Assembly: GCF_022965805.1 (NCBI RefSeq)
Contig: NC_133117.1
Coordinates: forward strand, 13,292,183 to 13,356,182
Length of the DNA: 64,000 bases
Direction: 5' to 3'
From: Primulina eburnea
Taxonomy: Eukaryota; Streptophyta; Magnoliopsida; Lamiales; Gesneriaceae
Part shown: piece after piece, positions 42,678 to 55,315 of the stretch
Position numbering within the stretch: the first letter of the stretch is position 1
How the letters are laid out: each line of letters opens with the position of its first letter
Position numbers and translations under genes: made by a program
The notes under the pieces: model-generated
Seen by the model: the letters and a program-made list of their open reading frames with translations, nothing else
Database searches by the model: none
Told to the model about the DNA's origin: nothing

Positions 42678-45600
42678 TGTAGAACCCGTAAATTAGACTA
42701 CGTATATAAGCCATGCATAATTCCTAGTATTTAAATTAAAATGATTTTTATTGCTTGAGTATTTAAATTCTTTTCTTTAAATTTATTTATTTTATGCAGT
42801 AGTTTAATTGTTAGCTTTTCAGTTCATTAAGTGAGGCCGGACTGGAGTATGAGTAAAGAGATAAAATTTAAAATTAAGAAACATTCCAAAAATTTATTTA
42901 AGTTAAATTATTGTAAAAGAAGATTTAAGAAATTATTTAAATAAGTTGAGATAAGTAGTAAATAAAGTTCAATGATTAATTCCTTAATTCTTAAAATATT
43001 TAATGGGTAGATAAAACACTAGAGATTTAAAATTCAATAATTAAGAAATAATTCCCATCCATTTTTATTATAATTTCGGCCATACCTCTTTAAGGGATTC
43101 AAAATTTTGACAACTCTCCATTTTATGTCTTTCCTTAATCTTTCTTGGAGATAAATCCCTCACCTTGTAATCAATAAAAATTATTAGTTAAGCAATTCCC
43201 TACCCTCAAATTTTATTTGAAAAATTTCGAAAATCACAATTTAAGATTTAAATAAAGTTGGACAACTCATCTCCTTGATTCCTCTCCTTATCCAAATTTT
43301 TGGTAGATGATTCCTCAACTTTTAATCCTCGATAATTAATCAATTAAGCAATTTCTCCCTTAATTTATAAGCATGAAATCGGCCACCTTTTGTTTAAAGA
43401 TTGGATTGAGTTTGTCAACCCTTTCCTTGTTATCGTCCCTTAATCTTTTTTTGGTAGAACTCTTTCCCCACTTTAAATCACAATCAAATAATTTAATTAA
43501 GCAATTTTCTTGTTCCTAGACTCATTGGTCGATCAAATAGATTCAAAATATACCTCAAAAATCTGGTGATATCCTAAGCATTCCTTATCTCACAACTAGA
43601 AAGATAGCAAGATCATTTCATTCCTTTATCTTGTCAACTTTCCCATCTATCTTCTAGCCATTCCCTCCCCCTCCTCTTCACCGAAATATGAGAGAAAAAC
43701 AGAGGTAATTTCAGTGTAAAAATCGTGTTAGAGCAGTAAGAATAAGGGAGAAAAAAAAATCAAGAGAAACAAGGTAGAAAAGAGCACTCCTCTTCCTCCT
43801 CCGCGCCGCGTCGTCGTTCGTTTGTTTTCTTTTCGAAACAAAAATATCCAGGCATGTTTATGTCCTTATTTGCTCTTCAATAAAGTTGTATTATGATTTT
43901 TTTTCACTACATGATCATGATTTTTCAACCAAAACCGAAATTACAGCAAGCTTTTGGTAAAAGAAAATCTGCACAGAATTTGTTCCCCCCTTGTGCTTCA
44001 CGGGTTGCTTGTTTCAATGAGTACATGTGGTTGGCTCGTGTCCAGCCTCCCAAGGCTGTATCTAGACATGTATTAGGACATGTTAGGACCATATTGGTCC
44101 GTTCGTTCAAGCCCCTACACGCTGGAAATTCAGAATGACAGCAACCTTTCCCTTGCATCACATGTGTCCGAATTTTTTCGTGTTTGCTGTCAAAAAGGGG
44201 ATGTTCCTGATCTTGGCTGCCCTAGGGGCTATAGCCATGGTTATAACCTCTCCTTATGATGTATAAGACGTGACCAGGTCACCCTTTTTAGGCTTGGTCC
44301 ACAACGGAATTGGTTTTAAATCAAAACAAGAACAGCCCCTCGGTTTCTGGAAATTGTGGTTGTGTGCGTGTGTTGTGTTTTGAGATTGTTGTGGAGTGGT
44401 GTGGATCTTGTTTAGCCTCTGGCCCTTAGCCACGGTCATACCATCCCCCTTGATGTCTAGATCGTGCCATGGTCAATCAGATGGCCACTGGAACGATCCA
44501 TGACAGCAAAACAATAGTAAATCCCACACGTGCAGAATTGTGCTCTCGGGTGGGTGCACTGTCATGTTTCGGGTGTGGTTTGAATTTTGGCTAGCCTAGG
44601 GCCCTTAGCCATGGTTTAAATCATTGCTTAGGGTGTTGGTAAGAGCCTCTGGTCTGTGGTTCAAGCCCCAATGGCTGGTAGTCTCGAAAACGACACACGA
44701 AATCGAAGGCACAACTGCTGTAATTTTTAACAGCAAGCGTGTCGCGGTTCAGAGGCGAGTTCCGGGTTCTCACTTGGATTTTAGCATATGGCCTTGGACG
44801 GAACAGTGCCTCATCGAGTTATGAAGGTCAGGTTTCTGGCCGTTTGTGATTCGGATCGTTTTAGAGGTCGTACGAGAATTTACGGCGCAATGTGCCAAAA
44901 TGACTCTCGAAAGAGCGTTTCACGTTTTTGGCCTTTATTCACTAAATTTCGAGTACTGTAAATTTAGGAGCATTATTTCATCATTTTAAGCGTATTTTAA
45001 GCATGACTATATGATGGTTCGGTGTTGGTTCGGGTTGATACGGAGTCACGATTAAATACGAAGTCGTTAGACGAAATTGTCTCAGTGTTTGGATTCAATT
45101 GCAAGTTTGGTCAAGTTCAATCATATGCATATTTTTTTTTTTGTGATAGATTTAGGTCGCAGCGAGCCTGGGAGCGATCTAACCCAACCAGAAAATTATT
45201 ACAAGATATTAAATTATGTTATTTAATTATATTACGTGCAAATATTCAATTTGAGATTTATGCGATATTGCTTGTGGCCACTTTACTATCATTACGTCAC
45301 TCGGTCGCCAGTTACCTGTCAATTCAGTTATGTACCACCCAGTATAATGTGACATTAGTATGATCAGACGCTCATTATTTCACCCGGTCGTCAGTTACCG
45401 GTCAGTTTAGTTTATGGACCACTTACGTAGACCATAACCTCACCAAGAAAATTATTATAAGTTATTTCATTACAAGGCTCCAAGGAGCAAACATTTTTTC
45501 TATGATTTTCAGTTCAGTTATGCACGTACTATAATTAATCATGACACGATATATTACGTTATGCCTCATGACATGACATTTTCACTTGAATGAAATTTTA

Positions 45601-45947
45601 TTATATTATTTACTCGTCATTTACGATATATGCATGCTGAGTCTTTAGACTCACTAGACTTGATTGTTGTATGTACTGATGAGGTCGGGACCGAGGGCGG
45701 GGACCAGTGAGCTAGCTTGGGTCGGCAGTAGTGGAACCCGAGGACCTCATTTTTCGACATTTATTATTTTACGATCAAATATTTTTATCTGTCGTTGGAT
45801 TATTTTTAAACTGTTATTTTTCAAACATTAAATTCTTCCGCTGCCATTTTGAATATTAAACGTTATTTATCAGTTTAATTTGTGAATGAGACATTTTTAA
45901 TTATTTTAAAAAGTAAATTTTAAATTTTCCGCAAATTTTCAAACACA
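42678..45947 (+). repeat. 5' LTR of the forward Tekay-type element
   Basis: It starts TGTAGAACCC directly after the PQT3 fragment and probably ends CAAACACA about 20 bases before the primer site, giving a length of about 3.27 kb. Words near its 3' end (GAGTCTTTAGACTCACTAGACTTGA) are the complement of words in the other Tekay LTRs. No gene is visible inside, and open frames such as 43893-44138 and 45022-45363 are not conserved. Confidence 0.75.
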
Positions 45948-45968
45948 AAAATTTTAGCCCTTTAAAGT

Positions 45969-45980
45969 TGGTATCAGAGC
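45969..45980 (+). promoter_or_regulatory. Primer binding site, initiator tRNA-Met
   Basis: TGGTATCAGAGC lies between the LTR and gag of the forward Tekay-type element. Confidence 0.88.
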
Positions 45981-46202
45981 AATGATTCTGTATAGGGTTA
46001 TACTACTGACCACGAGAAGCTCACGAAGTCACGTCTTCGGTCTGTAAGTTTTACATTTACTCATTTTATTTAAAGCATGAATTATTTGACAGCATGTTTT
46101 CATGAAATATTTTACGTCCAGATTTTTATTGTTCAGTATTTAAATTGAAATAAATTGTGGAATTATGCATGTTAGTTACGTATGGGTTATATATAGAACA
46201 TT

Positions 46203-46860
46203 ATGCTTCCTAGACGCCATGTTGGACACCCGAGAGGTAACGTTGAGCCTCGCCAAGAGGATGGTGAGGAGCAGAGACAGGAGAGGCAGGGACCTCCACC
46301 CCCTCCACCTGACATGAATGCCCAGATGCTAGCTGGGATGACTCAGTTCTTCGCACAGTTTGTGGGGAACAATGCCGCGGTGGCAGCTAGGCCGTCCGGG
46401 GCCGAAGCTATTTATGAGAGATTCATGAAGATGCGTCCTAAGGAGTTTTCAGGGACGACGGACCCCATGATTGCCGAGGGCTGGATCAAGTCCCTCGAGG
46501 TTATCTTTGAGTTTATGGAGCTTGGAGATGCAGACAGAGTTCGATGTGCCACCTATTTATTCAGAAGAGATGCCCGCTTATGGTTGGAAGGAGCATCAGT
46601 AGCCCTGAACTTGGCTACACTGAGTTGGACGCGCTTCACGGAGGTATTCTACTCCAAATATTTTACTGAGGAAGTGCGCACCAGGTTGACCACATAATTC
46701 ATGAGCCTGAGGCAGGGAGATCTAACTGTTACGGAGTTCATCCGTAAGATTGAGAGGGGGTGTCATTTCGTTCCCCTGATCGCGAATGATGCTAAAGCCA
46801 AGTTGATGCATTTCTTGGTGGGTCTACGGCCGATCTTGCGCCGTGATGTTAGGGTGTCTG
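46203..46860 (+). pseudogene. gag: Tekay gag, N-terminal part, truncated
   Basis: A chromovirus capsid frame starting MLPRRHVGHPRGNVEP, followed by a Pro-rich run and capsid blocks FMKMRPKEFSGTTDP, AEGWIKSLEVIFEFM, RCATYLFRRDARLWLEG and FYSKYFTEEVR. TAA at about 46696-46698 interrupts it where the family usually reads KEFMSLRQGD. The same phase then continues with SLRQGDLTVTEFIRKIERG to 46860, where the reverse element begins. The zinc knuckle is not reached. Confidence 0.85.
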
Positions 46861-49630
46861 TGTAGCGTACCGTACTTTTACCGTTCAAAATTTACGTAAA
46901 AATATAAAATTTTCTTAAACATAACATAACCTTCAAAGTTTGCCATAAAATATCTCAACCAAGTCCCCCATAAGACATGGTTGCTCAAAATAACTTCAAT
47001 AAAATTTGCACACAAAAGGCTTGCTCAAAGTGTTTCCCTCAAAACATGAAATCAGAGTAAATTAACATTTGCATAAAAACATAAACATTGCGGTCCTCGG
47101 GTTAGCCTCCCGCTCAGTCCAAGCCTGCCCCTTGGTCGCCACCTCCTGTCTCCTCATCAACATACTCACCTGCATTGATCAAGTCTAGTGAGTCTAAAGA
47201 CTCAACACGTATAAACTGGGAAATAGCGAGTACTACATAATAAAACCGCATGCAACTTTAAAAATAGAACATACATACTTGAACTTGAATTTAACATGCT
47301 TGAAACATGAACATCGTGAGCTTAACTTAGACGTGCCATCAACATGAGCTTTTCTTAAACATTCTCGTAACATAAACTTGAGTGTATAAAGCATAATTTT
47401 GCGTAGAGGCATGTTTCAAAGTAAGTGACCCATAACATAATAAGGCCTGATCAGACACACCATAGTACTGGGCTGACAGGGACATATCCACTGCCGCATA
47501 CATAAGATCCCCGTTCATAATTTTAACGGGTGGATTGGTCCCTGTTCATAAGTTTAACGCTTTCCGATCCCGATCTGAACCCGTTCATAAGTTTAACGGG
47601 GCGGAGAGGTCCTCGGCCACGTTCACCGACTTCCAAACCCATTCATACATTTGGTCACAAAGCAATTAGCATACCTCAAAACTTTAAAATGTTTTCTTTT
47701 GCACGTCATCATACTTACTTGGCTTTGAGGGATTCGTTGGATCTCGTTTGGGGCCGTTGCTGCAACATGCTAACATGAGCTCAAAAGTTTAACTTGCGTG
47801 ACTTAGACGTAATCATCATGCCAATACCTAAGCTCAATCGCTTACTTGGGACATGCTAAAATTCCCATGACTCGACCATGTAAATCAATGCACTAAACCA
47901 AGACATCAAACCTCAAAGCATACATCAATATTTTTCCCAAAATAAGCAGTACACGGACCCCGTGCTTGGGTCTGTGTAGTGGCCCGGGTAGGTTCGGTAA
48001 AATGTGTGCGAAGGAAAAAGGGAAGGCACGGGTCCGGGTCCGGGTCCGTGTACTCTCGGTTTCTTGGCACTAAGGAGGAAAGAAAGGCACGGACCCCGTG
48101 TCAGGGTCCGTGTAGGGGTCCGGCTAGCCACTGTATGACGAAACCTGCGTGAAAAACTTAACATGACATTTCTTTCTTCCAACCAACCCAAATGGACTAA
48201 GAATCAACACCCCTAGACACCTCCTAGGACACTATAGCACTGAATCAAACCTTTAAAAATACTCCAATATGACTACGCATCCCAAACGATGCAACAAACC
48301 GTGAACACGACAATTGATGAACAAACCCATCATAGAACTTTTAATGCATAGAAGTGCCTACCAACATGAAACGACAACCCAAAAATCATTCCAACGGCAC
48401 ACTAAACGTACTTAGACGCAGCAACAATCACCCGTCGATCCCCAACGAAGCATGCAATAAATAAACTTCAAGAACGCATCAATATCATAATTTACTGAAA
48501 ACGCAGTTTGAGCAGTCTCACAGAAAACACCATAACTCACTCAATTTTTATCCAAATCACTCAAATTTTATATCAAATCGAAGGTATCGAAACGTTGTCC
48601 ATTTTTCGTGTTGAATGATTTCTCAAAATCTCGACCAAAAATTCGTAGTTTTAACAAGAACAGTAAAAACGGGATTTAGATCTAAAAATTTTCCTTCAAA
48701 GTCGATCCAATCAATTAACCGCTCAAACTACGAACATCATACATGAATTTTTACGCATAAAACAACGCAGCACATAATATGACATGATCGACGCAGCAAA
48801 GGAGAGATTATACATTCCTTTTGAATCTTAAACGTTACCGAACCGGCGATACCGAAGCGGAGATGGAAGCGAGGTTGATCCGGGACGACCGTGGCGCTAA
48901 AATCCTTGAAGAATTCACACGAAAATTGCTGGAATAATATCAGAGGAGGGGCGACTGCACTAGAGTAGGAAGAACCCTAGGTTTTTGCTTCTAAAAAATA
49001 AAATCTAGAATGAATTTTTTGTGTGTGTGTGCTGGCCGATAATTAGTGTGTGAAAAAGGTGTGTGTGCGTGAGTTTAGTACTTAGGGAAATAGATTTTTA
49101 CTTAATCATTCAATTTAGGATTAAAGAGTGGTTTAATTAAATTATTAGGTATAAAAATAATACTAATCCCCTTACTTTAACTCCAAATAATTTTCAATAA
49201 AATAATCATTTTAGAAACTTAAAATCCCTCACTACTTAAACTTAAAATAAACTTCTTAATTAAAGTAACACACCCAAAATGCTAATTTTAAAAGTTTTAA
49301 ACTCTTAAAATTACTAACTAAATGATTTAGGCTTAAAATCCTGAAACTTAATAAATTAATTTAAAAAGCCCCAAACTCAACTTAAAAATAAAATACCACA
49401 TTTTAAATTGCCAAAATCGTCGCCGGTCTTTTTACTCAATCTCGCCTCGAATGATCGCCTGAAACATGTAACTCGAAAGACATTTTAACGTGCATCACAA
49501 TAAACATGACTAATTTAAAATAATACATTTAAATAAATTATGCATGGCTAAGAAAATCATTTTAAATTAAATAACTGATTTAACAAATAAATAATGCATG
49601 GGTTTTACGTGTACTAATTTGGGCTCTACA
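46861..49630 (-). repeat. 3' LTR of the reverse Tekay-type element
   Basis: 2770 bp. On the minus strand it starts TGTAGAGCCC at 49630 and ends GTACGCTACA at 46861. The ends TGTAG and CTACA are inverted copies. The adjoining purine tract fixes the inner border, and the break in the forward gag fixes the outer border. Confidence 0.88.
47952..48112. repeat. Three GC-rich inverted repeats CACGGACCC..GGGTCCGTG in the Tekay LTR
   Basis: Copies at 47952-47976, 48027-48050 and 48088-48112. The first and third have 9-bp arms with a 7-base centre; the middle copy has a GGGTCC-repeated centre. They lie in the half of the LTR expected to be U3, in otherwise A/T-rich DNA. Confidence 0.88.
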
Positions 49631-49645
49631 GTTCCTCCCCCACTT
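49631..49645 (-). promoter_or_regulatory. Polypurine tract of the reverse Tekay-type element
   Basis: On the minus strand AAGTGGGGGAGGAAC abuts the LTR start TGTAGAGCCC. Confidence 0.9.
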
Positions 49646-49666
49646 ATAAAAATTTCGTCCTCGAAA

Positions 49667-50876
49667 TTAAGTCTTACCGAACAACTCTGGGTAGCGAAGT
49701 CTCATATCTTCCTCTGACTCCCAAGTGGCCTCTTCCACTGATTGGTTTAGCCAACGAACTTTGACTAGCTTAGTCACTTTGTTCCGGAGCCTATGCTCTT
49801 TCCTGTCTAGGATTTGGACTGGTTTTTCCTCATAAGACAAGTCTGGAGCCAGTTGCAACGGTTCATAACTCAGAATGTGCGAAGGATTAGCCAGATATTT
49901 CCTCAGCATCGAGACATGGAATATATTGTGTACCCCGGCCAGATTTGGCGGAACGGCAACACAATAGGATAGTGTCCCAACTCTGTCAAAAATTTCAAAC
50001 GGTCCAATGAACCTCGGACTCAACTTGCCTCTTTTCCAGAATATAATCACCCCCTTCATAGGTGCTATCTTGACGAAAACGTGATCACCAACGGCAAATT
50101 CGAGATCTCTCCTCCTCGTCAGTTCATCTGAAAAAAGAAAAAGTGAAAGATGTATCAGCATAACTCTTCTGACGACTCTGGGCGGTCTTCATTCTATCAC
50201 GAATCTTGACCACCACGTCTGCAGTCTGCTGAACTATTTCTGGTCCAAGTTCCGCTCTTTCTCCGACCTCGTCCCAATGAACTGGTGATCTACACTTTCT
50301 TCCATATAAGGCCTCGTAAGGAGCCATACCTATTGATGATTGGAAGCTGCTGTTGTAAGTAAATTCCACTATAGGTATCTTAGACTCCCAAGTTCCCTGA
50401 AAATCAATTATACACGCTCGAAACAAGTCCTCTAAAATCTAAATCACTCGCTCAGACTGGCCATCTGTCTGCAGGTGAAAAGTTGTACTGAAAAGCAACT
50501 TTGTCCCCATGGCTGCATGTAAGCTCTTACAGAAGGACGAAGTGAATCTCGGGTCCCTGTTGGACACAATTGAAACTGGGAATCCATGCAGACGGACTAT
50601 CTCCCTGATATAAAGCTCTGCATATTGCGACATGGAGAAAGTCGTCTTCACTGGCAAGAAATGCGCTGACTTGGTGAGTCGGTCCACTATAACCCAAATA
50701 GCATTAAAACCTCTGACTGATTTAGGCAACCCAACCACAAAATCCACAGTAATATTCTCCCATTTCCACTCTGGGATCGGGAGTGGCTTAAGCATCCCTG
50801 CTGGTCTCTGATGCTCTGCCTTCACCTGCTGACAAGTGAGGCATTCTGACACAAATCGACGGATGTCTCTCTTCAT
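49667..50876 (-). pseudogene. pol: Tekay integrase with chromodomain, broken
   Basis: From 50876 downward come a CLTCQQVKAEHQRPAG zinc-region end, core blocks WENITVDFVVGLP and IVDRLTKSAHFLP, then VSIVSNRDPRF and HLQTDGQSERVI. The second catalytic aspartate (usually SDRDPRF) is Asn here. A stop at about 50438 is followed by the YNSSFQSSIGMAPYEALYGR block. A frameshift with an insertion at 50124-50161 leads to GDHVFVKIAPMKG and a C-terminal chromodomain with VKVRWLNQSVEEATWESEEDM. The chromodomain identifies a chromovirus; its role is targeting of integration to heterochromatin. The frame ends at 49667. Confidence 0.92.
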
Positions 50877-52022
50877 CCCTGGCCACCCATAAAAAATCTA
50901 GAGATCCTTATACATCTTGGTACCTCCTGGATGGATAGAACACGGAGATGCTTGTGCCTTTGTCAAAATATCCTGTCTGATCGATTCACCACTAGGCACC
51001 CACTTTCTACCTCTGTATCTCACAATCCCATCTGACACTGTATAAAGAACACTGCCCTTGGCCTCATCTTTCAGTCTCCATTTCTGTAGCTGCTCATCTG
51101 AAGACTGTCCTGCCCGGATACGATCTAGAAAATCAGATTTGACTGTCAGATTAGACAGCCTAGGAGCTCTGCCCTCACGATAAATCTCTAGACCAAACTT
51201 TTGAATCTCAGACTGAAGAGGTCTCTGCACTGACAACTGCGCTACAACTTCCACCTTCCTGCTCAATGCGTCTGCGACAACATTAGCCTTTCCCGGATGG
51301 TAGCTAATTTCGTAGTCGTAATCCTTCACCAGCTCTAACCACCGTCTCTGTCTCATAATCATCTCTTTCTACGTGAAGAAATATTTGAGACTCTTATGAT
51401 CAGTTAAAATCTAACATTTCTCGCCGTATAGGTAGTGTCTCCAAATTTTCAGTGCGAAGACAACGGCGGCTAACTCAAGATCATGCGTCGGGTAGTTCTT
51501 CACGTGCACTTTCAACTGCCAGGAAGCATAAGCTATGACCCGACCCTGCTGCATCAATACTGCGCCTAACCCGAGCTTAGATGCATCGGTATATAACACA
51601 AAGTCTCCTTGCCCTGATGGCATGGCTAGCACCGGCGCAGAAATAAGAGCTTGCTTCAACGTATCGAAGCTCTTCTGACATTCATCACTCCACACAAATT
51701 TGGCATTTTTCTTGGTTAGTGAAGTGAGCGGCACTGCTATGGACGAAAACCCCCGAATAAACTTTCGGTAGTAACCCGCTAAACCCAAAAAGCTGCGGAT
51801 TTCAGATGCATTCTTTGTCTCAACCCATTCCTTGACAGCTGCTACTTTCGTTGTATCCACCTCGATTCAACTGCTAGATACTATATGCCCCAAAAACGCT
51901 ACTTTCTGCATCCAAAACTCGCACTTACTGAACTTCACAAATAACTTGCGACTCTGCAAAATCTGTAAAATTGTCCTCAAGTGCTGGCTGTGCTCCTCAT
52001 TGCTCTTCGAGTATATAAGGAT
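50877..52022 (-). pseudogene. pol: Tekay RT end, RNase H and linker, broken
   Basis: Starting at the Athila junction, ILIYSKSNEEHSQHL continues into SRKLFVKFSKCEFW and FLGHIVSS, then a stop near 51866. Next come [14 protein letters not shown] and the RNase H blocks [40 protein letters not shown], two stops between 51363 and 51411, and YHPGKANVVADALSR. The linker to integrase (QAHSSPCSIHPGGTKMYKDL-like) ends at another stop near 50897. The order is normal for Ty3/gypsy. Confidence 0.9.
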
Positions 52023-52027
52023 GTAAT

Positions 52028-53410
52028 TGATAAACATAAAAATTGTACATTATTTAAATGTTTTATAATATAGGTTCGATAAGACAAGAATAAACTTGGC
52101 GTTGCAAATGGGATTAAGATGATTCTTGCACCTGTAGAAAGTTGATGTTAATATCTACCATAACGGTGGCAAGCATGAGATAAAAATCTTCTCACAAGTG
52201 GGATCAAATTAAGCAACAAATAAAGTTACCAAAGGAGTGATAGTTTTACCATGCTCTAGTATTTTGACCATATCTCTCAAATTACTTGGTCAAATGGTTT
52301 GAAAAAAATACCACAACTAGACAACTCAATTATCCACATGTTTCTTTTTATGTGAAGAAGCAAATTCGGAGAAGAAGATTTTCAAAAGTGATGTGTAATA
52401 TAATATAATATATTGGAACACCAATGAAGACTTTTGTGTAAAAAAATAATTATTTTATTTGTGGTTGTCTCCCCAAATTTGGCTATAAATAGGGGTGCAT
52501 TGTAATGTATTGAGATATCCTTCATTCTATGAACAAACCTTTGAGTTCATAATATTTCTCTCTATATTTTTCCTTTATTTCTTCATTTAAATATAATTAG
52601 CATGATAATTTCATATTCAAAGTTTTACACTTTGAATAATGAATAGCTAACTTCCTAAAGTTGAGATGAAAAGGTGAAACTCTTGGAATGATAATAAGGT
52701 TACTAAAATGTAAGAATCTATGTTTTATATTATTTAATCATTATTTATTGTTTATGTTATATTTATTTCTTTAAGTATTTTTATACCCTACTTATAAGTG
52801 GGAGTTTTGATTTATTGTTGCTATATGTTACACTAAATTCTTGGAACCATTTAAGTGTTAGTTTGGTATTACCAACCATTTAAAGTGGGAACATTGATTT
52901 ACTATATATAAATATATCATAATATTAATTTCTCGGTACCATTTAAATGTTAGTTTGGTTTTACCAACCATTTAAAGTGGGAACCTTGATTTAGTGTTTA
53001 CAAATATATATAGCACAATAAATACTTGACCACATTTATAAGTTTTAGTATATATTATATACTTATAAGATAATAATATATAACATAATATAAGTATGAT
53101 TATTTAATATATTCGAACTATTTTATTAAGTGGATTTTAATATTGTTCGTTAATGTTAACTTTATTAAAATACCAAGAGTAGATCCTTTAATCTCAACTA
53201 CTTAAATAAAAATTTGAACAATTAAAATTTACCCATTCAAGATTCAAACAATTAAAATTAAAAAGAAACAAAAACAAAAACAAAACAAAAAGACATTGTA
53301 GTGGACTTGTAATTACCTTAGCTTCCCTGTGGATACGATATTCGGACTCACCGAATTATACTACTTGTGGACAACCTGCTCTTGGGAGTGCAACAATCAA
53401 AGTCGCAACA
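52028..53410 (+). repeat. 5' LTR of the Athila-type element
   Basis: It starts TGATAAACATAAAAATTG and ends AGTCGCAACA. TATAAATAG at 52484-52492 is the likely core promoter. Relative to the 3' LTR it lacks about 100 bp near position 52060. Confidence 0.94.
52484..52492 (+). promoter_or_regulatory. TATA box of the Athila LTR
   Basis: TATAAATAG in the context TTGGCTATAAATAGGGG, repeated at 61806-61814 in the 3' LTR. It should drive the element transcript. Confidence 0.7.
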
Positions 53411-53416
53411 AGTTTT

Positions 53417-53434
53417 TGGCGCCGTTGCCGGGGA
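53417..53434 (+). promoter_or_regulatory. Primer binding site, tRNA-Asp
   Basis: TGGCGCCGTTGCCGGGGA is complementary to the 3' end of plant tRNA-Asp, the usual primer of Athila elements. It begins seven bases after the LTR. Confidence 0.92.
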
Positions 53435-53600
53435 AGTATAATTTAATTTCAAGTCTATTTAATTTCCTTTATAGTTTATTTTTTTTTATTTGAATTTTCA
53501 TTGCTTTTGTGTGTTTTTATTCTTTTGCATTTGCATGAGCATTTGGTCACATACACTTAGTGCTCGACTCATTCGAAATAACCCTTTATTTTTACAAAAC

Positions 53601-55315
53601 ATGGCGGAAGAACCCATCCAAGAAAATGAAGATGAAATTTAATCTCAACATGATCATGATAGACGAAGAACACTTAGAGATCACATGAATCCTACACGTA
53701 CTAGTGCACCTTCATGTCTAGTTTTTCCCCCTGATGCATCTCATTTTAATTTTAAGCCTGGTATTATCCAACTTTTACCCAACTTTCATGGCTTAGATTC
53801 TGAAAATCCATACATGCATTTACGAGAGTTTGAAGAAGTGTGCAACACATATAATGATCTAAATTGTAGCATGAACACCATTCGACTTAATCTTTTTCCT
53901 TTTTCTTTAAAAGATAAAGCTAAAACTTGACTACAAAATCTTAGATCGGGATCCATTCGAACTTGGGATGAATTGCAACAAAATTTTTTGAAAAAGTTTT
54001 TTCCATCGCATAGAACAAATTCTTTCAAAAGGCAAATCCTCACTTTCACTCAAAAACAAGAGAAACTTTTTATCAGTGTTGGGATAGATATAAAGAATTG
54101 CTTAATCTTTGTCCTCATTATGGTTTTGAAATTTGGAGAGTTGTTTCTCAATTTTATGAAGGCTTAACACTTAAAGATATGCAAATGGTTGAATTTATGT
54201 GTAATGGAACATTTGAAGATAAAGATCCAAACGAGGCAATTGAGTATCTCGATTCATTAGCTGAAAATGCTCAAAATTGGGACACAATAGGTACAATTGA
54301 ACCATCAAACAAGATTCAATCTCCTACATCTGGTGGAGGTATGTACACTCTCAAAGATGAACATGATCTTCAAGCTAGATTTACCTCTTCGGCAAGAAAA
54401 GTTGAGGCACTTGAATTGAAAAAGAATGGTCAATTAAAATCTGTTCAAGAAATTGTGTGTCATATCTGTGATACAAGTGATCATTTTACAAAAGATTGTC
54501 CCACTTTGCCCTCTTTTAAAGAATGTCTCCATGAATAAGCCAATGTTTTGAACAATTTCAAAAGGCCAAATTTTGAACCATTTTCTCAAAATTACAATCC
54601 AAGTTGGCAAAATCATTCAAATTTTAGTTGGAGGAATGATAATGCTGCACAATTTCCGCAACCACACTTTCAAAATCAACAAAATTTTCAAAATTATGCA
54701 CCTTATGTTCCTCCACCTAAAAGGAATTTGGAAGATTTATTGAATTCTTTCATTGCAAAGCAAGAGTCTATCAATACTCAAACTGCTCAAAACATGACAG
54801 ATTTGAAAGATACTCTTGCTAAATTTGCATCTGCACTTAATGTTCATGAAAAAGGTAAATTTCCTTCACAACCTCTGCCTAATCCCAAGGATCATCATTC
54901 ACAAACTGGAACTTCTAGAACTCAACCGATGGATCAGGTAAAATCTGTTATTACCATTCGAAGTGGTAAGGTTGTGGAAAAATACATTCTTGAACCTTGT
55001 GAAGATGATGATAAATCAACTTCAAAGGGTAAGAAAGTGGAACCCATAACTTGCGAAGAGGAGGTTCAACAGACAGTGTCATCACCATTCCCTCATGCAT
55101 TGAAAAATACAAAAAAATCAAATTTGAATTCTGATATATATGATATTTTTAAACAAGTAAAAGTTAAAATTCCTTTATTAGATGCAATAAAACAGGTACC
55201 ATCATATGCGAAATTTTTGAAAGACTTGTGCATTGTGAAAAGAAAATTGAATGTGAAAAAGAAAGCATTTTTAGCCGAACAAGTAGTGCAATCATTCAAA
55301 ATAATAATACTTTGA
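53601..55315 (+). pseudogene. gag: Athila gag, broken
   Basis: The start ATG at 53601 gives MAEEPIQENEDEI, then TAA at 53640-53642. The same phase continues with FKPGIIQLLPNFHGL, ENPYMHLREFEEVC and FPFSLKDKAKT up to TGA at 53928-53930, then TWDELQQNFLKKFFPSHRT. A frameshift near 54070 leads to a phase carrying FYEGLTLKDMQMVEF and a degenerate zinc region CHICDTSDHFTKDC. TAA follows at 54536-54538, then the Asn/Gln/Phe-rich NYNPSWQNHSNFSWRN block typical of Athila gag. The last open piece ends at 55315, and a frameshift near 55275 joins the protease phase. Confidence 0.9.

Larger units (their letters stand above)
42678..46860 (+). mobile_element. Forward Tekay-type chromovirus, cut in gag
   Basis: A long LTR (42678-45947), an initiator tRNA-Met primer site (45969-45980) and the start of gag are present. 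The element is interrupted at 46860 by the LTR of a second Tekay-type element in reverse. Its LTR start TGTAGAACCCGTAAATTAG matches the start of the other LTR (TGTAGAGCCCAAATTAG) on the opposite strand. The rest of this copy should lie beyond the window. Confidence 0.82.

Noticed and set aside
48000..48191. Minus-strand frame in the Tekay LTR
   Set aside because: Lies in a non-coding LTR and arises from the GGGTCC repeats.
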